The notes beneath the pieces are model-generated. The model had not been told where the DNA came from. It did no database searches and saw nothing but the letters and a program-made list of their open reading frames with translations. From NCBI GenBank assembly GCA_902783155.1, contig CACZPR010000076.1, forward strand, positions 1-56,151: DNA of 56,151 bases, written 5' to 3'. Shown here in pieces: positions 40,500 to 51,200 of the stretch (position 1 is its first letter; each line of letters opens with the position of its first letter). A program made the position numbers and the translations under genes. The DNA is from an uncultured Spirochaetaceae bacterium. Lineage in GTDB: Bacteria > Spirochaetota > Spirochaetia > Treponematales > Treponemataceae.

Positions 40500-40692
40500 C
40501 TATAGTCATTCTTACAACTTTCTTCTATATAGTATACATCTAATCACTCTAATCAACATTCAGAAGCCCCGGCGGCGGGAAAAAATCCTTGACGGAATTA
40601 TGCAAACAGGGGATAATTGGAGAAAATGGAGTAACCATTGCTTTGAGGAATCTGTTTAAAAGATAAGTTACGGAAAACATTGGGAGTTTTAA

Positions 40693-43600
40693 ATGAAAAA
40701 GAATTTTTCAAAACTGTTTGCCCTTTTAATCGTCTGCTGCTCGGCTGTGTTTTTTGGCTGCATGTCCGCCCAGCAGCTTCTGGAAAGGGGAGACACTGTA
40801 AGGGCAATCGAAAAGCTGGCCAAGAGTCTTACCAAGAAAAGCACGAACCAGGAGGATGCCGACCTGTTCCACAGCGTCTATCCTTCGGAGGTTGAGAGGC
40901 GTTTGACCGAGAACACGGACACAGTTTCCGATGTCGTTAACAGGTTTGTCAATTCCCAGGGAGCGGCCACCCTGTTTTCTGCCCTGGCCAACATAAAGTC
41001 CCGTCTTCCGTCGGGGTCCTTTGTCGGTGAGGACAGCTCGGTGCGCCATGCAATCTACGAGGCGGAGGCGGCATACACAATTGCGGAGGATCTGTACAGA
41101 ATCCAGAAGGCGGTAAAGCCCATGCCGACAGAGATTGGAGATCCGCGCAAGGGCCAGATTTATCTGGTTGAAAAATACACCGACGACTTTACCTCAAAAT
41201 ACAATACCGCGGGAAAGGATCTTGCGGAATTCATTTTTTCTATTGCGGATGCCGGATACCCTGGATACGCGATTGGTGACAAGAAAAAAGACTACGACAT
41301 GTACGACAAGGCCGCCAAGTACGATTCCAGCTTGTCCAGCGAGTGCAGGCAGAGACAGGCCCGACTTGCCTATGACATTGGAGAGATACTCCTGTCGCAG
41401 AGAACCATATCGGACAAGAAGGATGCCCTTGAGTGGTTCAAGAAATCTGACAACAAGGTCAGCAACTACAACGGCGTGAAGACAAAGATTCTCCAGTGCA
41501 ATTATGAGATAGCCTCAATCTATTTTTCGCAGTTCGAGAGGACAGGTTCAATATCCGACCTTCGCGATGCCATCACATATTACAGGGCGGCAAAGGACTA
41601 CAGCGACGCTCCATCCATGCTTGCGTATTGCGAGTCACTTCTGTATGACCTTGAGCATCCAAGGACCGTGGACGATGATTCCGGAAACAACGGCACATCC
41701 GGCGGTAACGGTGGAACAGGTGGAACCGGTGGATATGGCGGTGGAACAGGCGGTACTGGCGGAAGCTCCGGCGGTGGATGGGTTCAGACCGACCCATATT
41801 CCAATGTGACACCGATAGTCACGTTCGGAAATCTGTCGTATTCAGATGGAAGTCCAACCGCTTCAACAACAATCAAGATTTCCGGCCTGAGCTATGTTCT
41901 TTCTTCATCCGACTTCAGGATTTATGTTTCATCTGGCGCTGGAAGGGCATCGGTCTCGGTTTCTGGAAACGGTGTCAGCTCACAGGGAACCGCGCTCTAT
42001 GTTGTGACTCTAACCGACATCAGGAATTCCGGCACGCTGAATATTTCGATTTACGACAGAAGGGGAGTGCTGATTGGAACAAGCCCTGAGTACAGAATCA
42101 ATGTGAGCAATGTCCGTGTCAGACCAACCATGTCCTACGCCGACGAGCCTACCTATCTTGATTCGGAGCCGGAGGTGAATCTCTTCTTTACGGTATATAA
42201 TAGAACAAGAAACTACACCGAGAGGGACCTTGTTGTAAAAAAGAACACAACCGGTGGACGCATTTCAAGGGTGTTCACGGTTTCAAGCGGAAATGGATTT
42301 GTTGCGGTGCTTTCCGATGTAACGAAGGATGGAACAATCGCGTTCTCGATAATCGACGACGACGGCACTGCTATTGCCACGGACACTGGCGACACGCTTG
42401 CGGTTTTTGACATCAAGTATGACAGAATCTATTCACCGAAGGATGTGTGGGCGCAGGCTGTAAAATATTCGTCCACTCCTCTTGAAGTCTGTCTCCCATT
42501 TGGAACACGCGGATTTAAGCGCGCCCCGGTGGATGCCGATTTCACAGTCACATACAATTCCACGGACGGCTACATTTCTGGAATAAACAGGACATCTTCT
42601 GACGGTGGATATGAGTTTGTATTGTCCGGCGTAAAGAAAAGCGGAACCGTAAGGATTGCTTTCCCAGGGGCAGGTGGAAAGGAGATTTCATATTCCGTTG
42701 ACATTGGCAGGGTGACACAGAAACCTATTTCCTTAAGAAACACTGGTACGCAATATTCAACGGACAAGTCGGATGTCTATCTTCTGTTCCTGCCATCCGA
42801 TTCGTCAAAGGTATTCTCCCTGTCCGACATTAGTGTTGATTTAAGCTCAACTGGAGGGTCAGTTGTCAGTTTGACAAGAGGCTCGCAGTCGGATTCTTAC
42901 CGCGTCATTATTTCTGGAATAAAAAGGAGCGGAAACGTTACCCTGTATGTTAAGGGAAGCGATGGAAACTATCTAAGGGAGGAGTGGTCGTTTAGCAACA
43001 AGCTTGAGAACCCCTATCTCACGTACAGCATTGACGCTTCACAGATTTTTGTCGTGCCCCCGGAGCCAAAGGTTGTGTTCGATTCCGAAATCACATATTC
43101 AAATGAGGAGCAGGTGGCGACATTCAATATCGCTGTGGCGAATCTTGATTACGAGCTTAAGGACTCCAACTTTGAAAAGAAGCTGGTTAGCGGAAACATT
43201 GGCCTAATCTACGTGTCGCCTGTAAGGGATATGACATCCGCCTCGGTCAAGCGCATGTACTCAGGGTCTTTCACCGACCGGGACGAAAACTTGAGGCTCT
43301 ACAAGGTGAATGTTTCCAAAATGAAGACACAGACCGCGAGCTTTACGATGACAGCGAAGGACTCCAGCGGCAAGGTCATTGGCACCAGCAGGACATACTC
43401 GGTTCTCCAGAGTAAAATGTTTGTTCCGAAGGTGATGATTTCCGATGCCGGTCTGTCGTATTCAACCGTGGCGAACGAGGCGTATCTGGAGTTCACTATT
43501 TCCGACACGATGAGGACGCTCTCTCTTTCTGATATGTATATTGACACTTCTGCGACTGACGGAAATATGACTTTCGTGAAAACCCAGCTCCCCGGAAAAT

Positions 43601-44922
43601 ACAGGATTGTTTTGAGAAGTCCAAAAAGGTCCGGAACCGTGAGACTGTATGTGAAGGGAACGGATGGAAAATATCTTGAGGCCAGGGACAAAAATGGTTC
43701 GGAGACGGGACTGAACTATCTTGAGTACAGCATTGACATTTCAAAGGTCTACGAGCAGGTCGCCGCAAAACTTGTTTCCGATGGCGTGAGCTATCCGGAT
43801 GACGTGTCAGAGGCTCATCTTGGATTTACTGTTTCCGGCGTAACGAAGTCCTTTACAACAAGCGACCTTCTTATCTCGAACAACATGACAGGCGGAAAGG
43901 TCAAGTCGATAAAATCCACCGGCAAGGCTGGAGGCTATGTGGCTCTCCTGACCGGGGCAACGTCAAGCGGAAAGATTTCAATCAGCGTTCTCGGGGATGA
44001 CGGAAAGGCTCTCCAGACTGGAAGCAGTTCCACTTTGCTCACATATTCTGTTGACCTGTCAAAGATTTATGTTGTCCCGACAATCAAGGCTTCCACGGCC
44101 ACATATTCGACTACAGCACCGGAGGCTACATTCACAATCACCGTCACCGGTCTGAAGTACGCATTGTCGGAATCGAACTTCCAAAAGAAGACTACCGGAA
44201 ACATCGGGTCGGTGACAGTCAGGCAGGACACAGGCTCAAGCCAGACTTCGGATTCAACAAGGGTCTACATTGTGACTGTCTCAAATCTCACGAGTGGCGA
44301 CGGTACGGTCAAGATTACAGTGAAGGACAATTCCGGCAAGACAATTGGTTCGACACAGACCTACCAGTTCTCCGCTTCAAGAATGTATGTTCCTCCTGCA
44401 TCGACAACTGGGGTATCGGCATCGGCATTTGAGCTTTCAATAATAGATGAAATCAACCTGATGCGCTCGAACCCGAAGGACTATGCCGAAAAATATATCA
44501 AGCCGCAGATTACATCATCAAGCTCCAGCTACTGGACAAGCTGCGTGAGCGACATGTCAAAGATTACATCGCTCGGAAAACTTTCGTATGCGGAGGGACT
44601 CTACAAGCTGGCCAAGGCACATTCATCAACCCAGGGACAGACAACGAACACTGGACATGACAGGACCAACGGAGACAGTTTTTCTGATGCGGTGAAAAAA
44701 TATGGAAGATATTCTTACGTGGGTGAAAACATTTCCTACGGCAAGGATACCGCCCGTGGCATTGTGATTCAGCTTCTGGTTGACGACGGTGTGGAAAGTC
44801 TGGGACACAGGTTGAATCTTCTGAACACCAGGTTTGAAAGTGTTGGCGTTTCCTATGACACGCACAAGAGATATAGGGTCATGTGCGTAATGGATTTTGC
44901 CGCTGGCTGGACAGATAAATAG
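40693..44922 (+). CDS. Large repeat lipoprotein with C-terminal CAP domain
   Basis: This 1409-residue lipoprotein (lipobox Cys23, VFFGC) has a helical, TPR-like N-terminal part (about 24-325), a Gly/Thr-rich linker (about 330-362), then about eight imperfect beta-rich modules of roughly 105 residues (372-1240). Their starts look alike (YSDGSPTAS, YLDSEPEVN, YSSTPLEVC, YSTDKSDVY, YSNEEQVAT, YSTVANEAY, YPDDVSEAH, YSTTAPEAT). A CAP/SCP domain follows (about 1242-1405) with FELSIIDEINLMRSNPKDYA and conserved His1322, Glu1345 and His1372. The CAP family is linked to lipid binding or peptidase-like activity. The next gene starts 28 bp later. Confidence 0.9.
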   Translation: MKKNFSKLFALLIVCCSAVFFGCMSAQQLLERGDTVRAIEKLAKSLTKKSTNQEDADLFHSVYPSEVERRLTENTDTVSDVVNRFVNSQGAATLFSALANIKSRLPSGSFVGEDSSVRHAIYEAEAAYTIAEDLYRIQKAVKPMPTEIGDPRKGQIYLVEKYTDDFTSKYNTAGKDLAEFIFSIADAGYPGYAIGDKKKDYDMYDKAAKYDSSLSSECRQRQARLAYDIGEILLSQRTISDKKDALEWFKKSDNKVSNYNGVKTKILQCNYEIASIYFSQFERTGSISDLRDAITYYRAAKDYSDAPSMLAYCESLLYDLEHPRTVDDDSGNNGTSGGNGGTGGTGGYGGGTGGTGGSSGGGWVQTDPYSNVTPIVTFGNLSYSDGSPTASTTIKISGLSYVLSSSDFRIYVSSGAGRASVSVSGNGVSSQGTALYVVTLTDIRNSGTLNISIYDRRGVLIGTSPEYRINVSNVRVRPTMSYADEPTYLDSEPEVNLFFTVYNRTRNYTERDLVVKKNTTGGRISRVFTVSSGNGFVAVLSDVTKDGTIAFSIIDDDGTAIATDTGDTLAVFDIKYDRIYSPKDVWAQAVKYSSTPLEVCLPFGTRGFKRAPVDADFTVTYNSTDGYISGINRTSSDGGYEFVLSGVKKSGTVRIAFPGAGGKEISYSVDIGRVTQKPISLRNTGTQYSTDKSDVYLLFLPSDSSKVFSLSDISVDLSSTGGSVVSLTRGSQSDSYRVIISGIKRSGNVTLYVKGSDGNYLREEWSFSNKLENPYLTYSIDASQIFVVPPEPKVVFDSEITYSNEEQVATFNIAVANLDYELKDSNFEKKLVSGNIGLIYVSPVRDMTSASVKRMYSGSFTDRDENLRLYKVNVSKMKTQTASFTMTAKDSSGKVIGTSRTYSVLQSKMFVPKVMISDAGLSYSTVANEAYLEFTISDTMRTLSLSDMYIDTSATDGNMTFVKTQLPGKYRIVLRSPKRSGTVRLYVKGTDGKYLEARDKNGSETGLNYLEYSIDISKVYEQVAAKLVSDGVSYPDDVSEAHLGFTVSGVTKSFTTSDLLISNNMTGGKVKSIKSTGKAGGYVALLTGATSSGKISISVLGDDGKALQTGSSSTLLTYSVDLSKIYVVPTIKASTATYSTTAPEATFTITVTGLKYALSESNFQKKTTGNIGSVTVRQDTGSSQTSDSTRVYIVTVSNLTSGDGTVKITVKDNSGKTIGSTQTYQFSASRMYVPPASTTGVSASAFELSIIDEINLMRSNPKDYAEKYIKPQITSSSSSYWTSCVSDMSKITSLGKLSYAEGLYKLAKAHSSTQGQTTNTGHDRTNGDSFSDAVKKYGRYSYVGENISYGKDTARGIVIQLLVDDGVESLGHRLNLLNTRFESVGVSYDTHKRYRVMCVMDFAAGWTDK

Positions 44923-44950
44923 AATTGATTGATTTCCAATTGGAGGACTT

Positions 44951-47900
44951 ATGAAAGGAAAGAGAATTATAGTTTTTGCGCTGGCTTTTGCTTTGCTTGC
45001 GCAGTCAATTTGGGCGAGCGGAAAAAAGGACCAGGAGACTACCGCATCTGTTGCCGCGGAATATGCAATCGACCGCTACCACAATATCTACAATCTGCCA
45101 TACGACCCTGATGCAAAAATCAGTGCGTCCAGGCCAGAGACAAAAATCGGGACACTGACCGTGAAAGTGAATGCGACCGACGGATGGCTTTATGTCCGCG
45201 ACAAGAACAACCGGCAGCTTGGTTCGTACAGCCTGAAATACCAGTGCTGGAATTCCTATTCCACCGTTCTCAATGCCGTTGACCTGAAGCTGGAGCAGTA
45301 TTACCGTTCGATTGACCTTTCAAAGACTGATTTGAACCGCGACAAGTATGGAAATTTCTGTGGCTACACAGGTGCGACTCTTCCCGATGAATATCTGGAG
45401 ACCACAACTCCAAAGACGGGAACAGGCACCGGCACAAATGGAAATACTGGAAGCTCCGGTACGGGCGGAACAAATGGTTCAAGCGGAAGCACCGGAAATA
45501 ACGAATGTGACGACGGCTCATGCGAAGTTCCGGACTCCTACTATAACGACAGGGGACTTCCATACGACCCAAGGGCTGTCCTTGATGATTCAAAGAATGG
45601 AAAGCGGATTGGAAACTACATCGCGACATTCAACAAACCCTCCGGATGGATTTATTTCAAGAGGGCGGACACAGGAAAACTTGCTGGAACATACAACTAT
45701 AAGGACCAGTACTGGCATATATATTATGACGAGCTTAACACTGTCCAGCTTGATTTGGCGCAGTTCTACAAGTCGATAGACCTCACAAAGACTGTACTCG
45801 ACCGTGACGGGGATGGAAGTTATTGTGGCTACACAGGCCAGGCAAATACACCGTCGAACGGAACCAGCGGTGGAAACAGCAATAACGACAACAACAACAA
45901 TAATAACAATAGTGGAAACAACAGCGGCGGAAACAATAATGGTGGAAACACCCAGGGCGGCGGTACAAACCAAAGTGGCGGAACAATCACAGTGCCAACC
46001 ATATTTGTTGAAAAAGACAATCTTCCGAAGACGACATTCACTTTGCTGGATGGTTCAACCACCGACAATATTGCGCACAACAGACCAAAGGTGATTGTTT
46101 TCTTCCAGACAATCTGCGGAAACTGCATGAGCACCACAAGAAGCGTGTCGGCAGCCTACGACAAATTTGCCGGTGTGGATGTTGTTGAGGTTGAAATCAA
46201 CCAGGCGGACAGAAGCAAGACCCTGGAGTTCGCCAATAAATATGACAGCTCCGGGAAAATGAAGTTCTCCTACAACACTGGATGGAATGACAACAGTTTA
46301 ATGTGGAGCTATCTGAGGTTGGTTGGTGACTCGAATAATGTGACGCTTCCTGTCGTTGTCTACATTGACGCGAACAACAAATTCCAGTACCTTGAAACCG
46401 GTCCGGGAATCACTGCGGACAAGATTCTTTCACGGGTCTCCTTGCTTAAATCCGAATGTGACGATGGCTCCTGTTACGACGATGGAAGTGCGAACAATGG
46501 ATCAAACCAGAATGACAGTACGCAACAGAGCCAGGCATACTCCGATATCCAGTTTGTTGCAAAGGAGCATCCATCAAAGACGGACTACTCCGCAATCGAC
46601 AGATATGTTAAGTCGCTTTCGATTCCAGTTTCAATGAGCTATGCCGATGCAGTAAAGCGCATAACCGCCACATGCAGAACCGACAAGGAAAAGGTCCGCG
46701 CCCTCTTTGATTTCATGTCGTTCAACATCAGCTACAACACGGCAAAAATGCAGTCGGGAACAGTTACCGTTCCTTCCGGTGGACTCCAGGCATATTACGA
46801 AAAGATTGCGAGCGAAACCTGGAAAGACAGAAACGGTGTGTGCGAAGGCTACGGACGGCTTTTTGTGGAGCTGTGCAAGGCTGCCGGTCTTAATGGCGAA
46901 TACATTTCCGGCAACAACAAAAAATTCCAGCATACCTACGGAAAGGCATACGGCAACCATGGATGGAATGTAGTCCACGTTGGCGATGAAAATATTTTGC
47001 TCGACAGCTGCTGGGGTGCGGGAACTGTTGATGGCAATGAGTTTACGCACAGATTCGCCGACTGGTGGTTTGATGTGGACCCCTACATTATGATTTTCAG
47101 CCACTATCCGAGCGACCCGAAATATCAGTATCTTTCTCCGGCTGTGTCCAAAGAAAAATTCGACACTCTTCCAAGGATTGACCCGACCGTCACCAAGGCG
47201 GGACTTTCTGGAAAGGAGGTCTATGAATTCTTCCTGACCCACAACAAGGCATGGTGCTGGGATGAGTTTGGAGATTTCGATGACGCGCTTGACAACGGAC
47301 TTGTAATCAACAAGATTCCTTTAACAAAGTCGCTCACAAAAAATACCGAGTATGTCGTGAACCTGACTTTCCCATCCAGCGAGGGCATCTATCTTCTGTA
47401 CGAAAACCAGTTCATAAAGCTCACAAGCGGACAGGACAAGAAGTTTACTCCAAAGGTGAATGGCCAGGTCAAGATTTGCAGAAAGACGGACCTCTACTAT
47501 ACCATGATGCTCTATACCGTTGAGGATTTCCCAAGGTGCGAGTGGGAGACTGCCGCGAAAAATGTGAACAAGAATCTCTCCGTTCCGGCGGTGGTCCGTG
47601 GCTCGTCCAGCTCCAGCTCAAGCGGTAGTTCTGGCAGCAGCGGTTCAAGCGGTGGATCGTCAACCGCGGATTTGGGACCTCTGACAACGGCGGAAGGAAA
47701 CACTCTGTGCAATCTGCAGAACGTGGATTTAACACAGCTGACTCTTTTGAATGGCTCGACCGCAAACAACCAGTCTAGCGGAAAACCGAAGGTGCTGATT
47801 TTCTTTAGGACCACCTGCGGAAACTGCCAGTACACGACCAGACAGATTGTGTCAAACTACAGCCAGTTCAGCAACGTGGACATAATCGAGGTAGAGATTG

Positions 47901-48160
47901 ATGGCGCTGAAAAATCTGCGGTGGAGAATTACGCAAAAACTTATGACGCGTCAGGGAAAATCAAATACGCTTGGGGTAGTACCGGAAGAGAACTTGTGCG
48001 CAAATATCTTCGTCAAGTTGGAATCAGTAGCTACTCTTTGCCAGCCACAGTTTACATTGACTCGAACAACAGGTTCCAGTATGTTGACACAGGAGCAAAG
48101 ACTGCAGACAAAATCCTTTCGCGCATCAACGAAATTGAGACCACAATAAAGGGACGATAG
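44951..48160 (+). CDS. Secreted thioredoxin-transglutaminase-thioredoxin protein
   Basis: This 1069-residue protein has a signal peptide (about 1-23). Domains in order: two copies of a 110-residue module (about 48-145 and 203-300), each ending in an Excalibur-like loop with CGYTG (NRDKYGNFCGYTG, DRDGDGSYCGYTG); a Cys-containing linker (CDDGSC at 186-191 and 503-508); a thioredoxin-like domain with CGNC (Cys389, Cys392); a transglutaminase-like domain with the triad Cys631 (GVCEGYG), His670 (NHGW), Asp685 (LLDSCWG); a beta-rich region; and a second thioredoxin-like domain with CGNC (Cys956, Cys959). Asn-, Ser- and Gly-rich linkers separate the domains. The order is unusual. Ribosome binding site GGAGG. 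Confidence 0.9.
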   Translation: MKGKRIIVFALAFALLAQSIWASGKKDQETTASVAAEYAIDRYHNIYNLPYDPDAKISASRPETKIGTLTVKVNATDGWLYVRDKNNRQLGSYSLKYQCWNSYSTVLNAVDLKLEQYYRSIDLSKTDLNRDKYGNFCGYTGATLPDEYLETTTPKTGTGTGTNGNTGSSGTGGTNGSSGSTGNNECDDGSCEVPDSYYNDRGLPYDPRAVLDDSKNGKRIGNYIATFNKPSGWIYFKRADTGKLAGTYNYKDQYWHIYYDELNTVQLDLAQFYKSIDLTKTVLDRDGDGSYCGYTGQANTPSNGTSGGNSNNDNNNNNNNSGNNSGGNNNGGNTQGGGTNQSGGTITVPTIFVEKDNLPKTTFTLLDGSTTDNIAHNRPKVIVFFQTICGNCMSTTRSVSAAYDKFAGVDVVEVEINQADRSKTLEFANKYDSSGKMKFSYNTGWNDNSLMWSYLRLVGDSNNVTLPVVVYIDANNKFQYLETGPGITADKILSRVSLLKSECDDGSCYDDGSANNGSNQNDSTQQSQAYSDIQFVAKEHPSKTDYSAIDRYVKSLSIPVSMSYADAVKRITATCRTDKEKVRALFDFMSFNISYNTAKMQSGTVTVPSGGLQAYYEKIASETWKDRNGVCEGYGRLFVELCKAAGLNGEYISGNNKKFQHTYGKAYGNHGWNVVHVGDENILLDSCWGAGTVDGNEFTHRFADWWFDVDPYIMIFSHYPSDPKYQYLSPAVSKEKFDTLPRIDPTVTKAGLSGKEVYEFFLTHNKAWCWDEFGDFDDALDNGLVINKIPLTKSLTKNTEYVVNLTFPSSEGIYLLYENQFIKLTSGQDKKFTPKVNGQVKICRKTDLYYTMMLYTVEDFPRCEWETAAKNVNKNLSVPAVVRGSSSSSSSGSSGSSGSSGGSSTADLGPLTTAEGNTLCNLQNVDLTQLTLLNGSTANNQSSGKPKVLIFFRTTCGNCQYTTRQIVSNYSQFSNVDIIEVEIDGAEKSAVENYAKTYDASGKIKYAWGSTGRELVRKYLRQVGISSYSLPATVYIDSNNRFQYVDTGAKTADKILSRINEIETTIKGR

Positions 48161-48179
48161 TTCCGCGAAAAAAAAACTC

Positions 48180-48218
48180 TGCCGGATTCAGAATCACTCT
48201 GGGTCCGGCAATTTTTTT
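48180..48218. terminator. Bidirectional terminator
   Basis: TGCCGGA / TCCGGCA stem, flanked by an A-run on the left and a T-run on the right, so it can serve both the secreted-protein gene and the convergent sbcC. Confidence 0.85.
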
Positions 48219-48219
48219 G

Positions 48220-51200
48220 TCAGAGCCTTACAACTCCGTCGCCCTTCAGAATACTTGTGCCGCCATGTTTTTCTGCGACAATCTTTTGGTCAAATTCTTT
48301 TATCACATCGGAAACATGGGTTATAATTCCAAGCGTCTTTCCTGTTGACTCCAGGGACTTCAGGGAATTGACCGCCTCAATCAAGGGTGTCCCGCTCAAA
48401 GTTCCAAAACCTTCGTCAAGAAAAAGTGAGTTGACCTGCACGTTTCTGCTCGCAAGTTCCGCAATCCCAAGAGCAAGCGAAAGGCTTATAATAAATTTTT
48501 CACCGCCGCTCATGTTGACAATTGGACGGTCATCGTTCGGGTCGGGGTAGTTGTCGTCGTGGACCATAAAATCAACGCCCTGTCCCTTTTGCACAAGCGA
48601 AAATCTTCCGGTAATTCCATGGATATATCTGTTCGCCTTGATTAAAAGATTCTGCAGCGCCATCGACTGAACAAAAACTTCAAAATCGCTTCCGTCGTTC
48701 ACGCCGATAAGACTTTTCATTTCCTGCCAGAGAGTGTGCTTTTTTTCAAGCTCGCTAAAGGCCTCAAGTTTTTTGTTGTACCTCGCCTTGTTTTCGCTCT
48801 GGTTTTTCAAAATCGAATTGATTTCGCCAATCCTTTTGTTTGCGCCGTCCCTCTCCGCTGATTTTTCAGAAAACTCTTTTTCCAGTTCGTCCGCATTTTT
48901 TTGTGACAGATTTTTTGCCCTGCATTTTTCAAGATTTTCGGATGCAAGTTTGACCGAGGCCAGAGTGGATGCGTCCTCCTTTTCAAGATTCTGTTTTTCG
49001 TTTCCCAGTTCCATGATTTTTTCATCGCTGGCCCTGCACAGAAGATATTCGTCCACGGATTTGAAGCCATTTTTCTCCAGCGCAATGTTCAGTTCCTCGC
49101 CGTGTGCCTCAAGTTCTGGATTTTTTTCTTCAATCTGTTTTCTGTAGTTCTCAAGTTCCGACTCCATCGCAATTTTATTTTTGATGGCGGCATCCTTTTT
49201 TTCATCCGCGCCTTCCAAATTTTTCAGCAGGTTTTGCAGATTGATTTTGAAATTTCTTTCCTCATCGTCAACAGATTTTTCACCGAACAGATTTTTTCTT
49301 TCCTCCACGAGCGATTCAAAATTTGTTTTGATTTCCTCAAACTTTTTTCTTTCATTTTCAAAAATATTTTTAAGGCTCCCAAGGTCAATTGATTTCAACT
49401 CGATTTCGATATTCCCAGCTTCCGTTTTTGCCTGCTCCAGCCTTGATTTTTGTTCAGCGAATTTTTTAAAACGCTTTTTTAGTTCCGACACAATCGAGAC
49501 GATTTTTTCTACACCATCATCCGCGTCAAAAGAAAAATTCCATCCCGCGATTTCCGCATTTATTTCCGCCACGGATTTATTTTTTTCATCGGCCAGAGAC
49601 TTTATTCTTTCCTGGAATCCCAAAATTGATGTCTCAAGTCTTGACGCGGTCTCCTTTAGATTTTGCCCCTCGCTTTTTTCAGCCTCATATTTTTTGTGGA
49701 GCTGCGACACATTTTCCGCGAGCATAATTTTGTCGGAGGAAAAATTCTTTTCTGCATCAATACTTTTTTCGTCACAGTATGGATGCTCCTTTGAGCCACA
49801 GACAGGACAGGGATTTCCGCTTGAAAGATTTTTTCTAATCAGCGCGGATATGTTCAGGTATTCCCTGCTCACAAGGGTCTCCAGCTGTGTCTCTATTTCG
49901 TGAATCTTTTTTTCGCTTTCCTCCAGCTTGTGTTTGCTCTGCTCAAGACTTTTGTTTTGCGCGTCCAAATTTTTTTCGATATTGGATTTTTCCGTCTCGT
50001 TTGATTTTATGGATTTTGCCAGCCCGTTTAAAAAGACAATTTTCTCGGAAAGATTTTCATCTTTTTTGTTCTGGTCCAAATATTTTTGCAGCCCGTCTAT
50101 TTCCTCTTCGTAAATTGATTTTTGTTTTTCAAGATTGGCTGTCTTCTGCTCCGCATCCTTCCATTCTTTTTGCGCCGCATTTTTTCTTTCGCTCTGGTCG
50201 CAAAACATTTTTTTGCTCGGGCCAATTTTTGTGTCCAGTTCCCGAACCTTTTTCCAAAGCTCTTCCTTTTCTTTTGACAGACCGTTTTCTTTTTCGTAGA
50301 TTTTTTTCGCAATTTCTGCGTCGCTCTGTGTTGAAACAAATTCTTTTTCAGCAAGCGAGAGAGCCGTTTTTGATGCCTCAAGTTTTTTGTTCAGATTTTC
50401 AATCAGTTTTTTTGTTTCGGAAAATCTGCTGTACTCTATGTCACAGTTTTTTGCTTTCTCGGCTTTGTCCAAAACTGTTTGGGAATGGGCAAAAATCTGT
50501 TTTCTTTCCTCAAATTTTTTTCTTCCAATTTTTGCCTGCTCCAGCTTGAGACTGTTTTCCCGGATTTCGTTCAGCCAATTTATCTGTGTGGAAATTGTGG
50601 CTATTTCCGCATCAATTTTTTTTGCGCCATCCTCGCTGGATTTTTTTTCGCTCTCAAGTTTTTCAATATCCCTGTCGTCCAGAAAATCAATGTTGCTCAA
50701 ATCCGATTTTGCAAGCCTGTATTCATTTTCAATCTCGCCGGCTTTTTTGCAGATTCTTTCACCAATTTTTTTGTATTTTTCCGTTCCATTTATTTTTGCC
50801 AGAATCTCCGCGCGTTTTCTTTCGTTGTTGCTGGAATTTTTTTCGCCCTCCAAAAAAACACTGAACTCGCCCTGCGCAAGCATTATGGAGCGGCAGAACT
50901 GTCCGTAGTCAAGCTGGATGTTTTGCGCGGTGCGGCTTTCCATTTCGGAACTTTTGTGTGCGGAAAAAAGCTCCCCCGTTTCTGTATTCAGAATTGAAAA
51001 ATCTGTTGAATCAAGTTTTCCGCTCCTCGGTCTTCTGGACTGTGAAAACTTTGAAACGTATGTTCTCCCCTCACATTCATAGGTCACGGATGCCATGCAG
51101 GAATTTGTGTTCCGCGTCATTATCTCGTTGTTGTTTCCGTCTATCCTGTTGAGCCGTGCGGTCTTTCCGTAGAGTGCGAGAGTTATTGCATCAAGGATTG

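Noticed and set aside
49181-50549. Long antisense frames within sbcC
   Set aside because: They are the Phe/Ser/Leu-rich mirror of a Lys/Glu-rich coiled coil and show no start signals.
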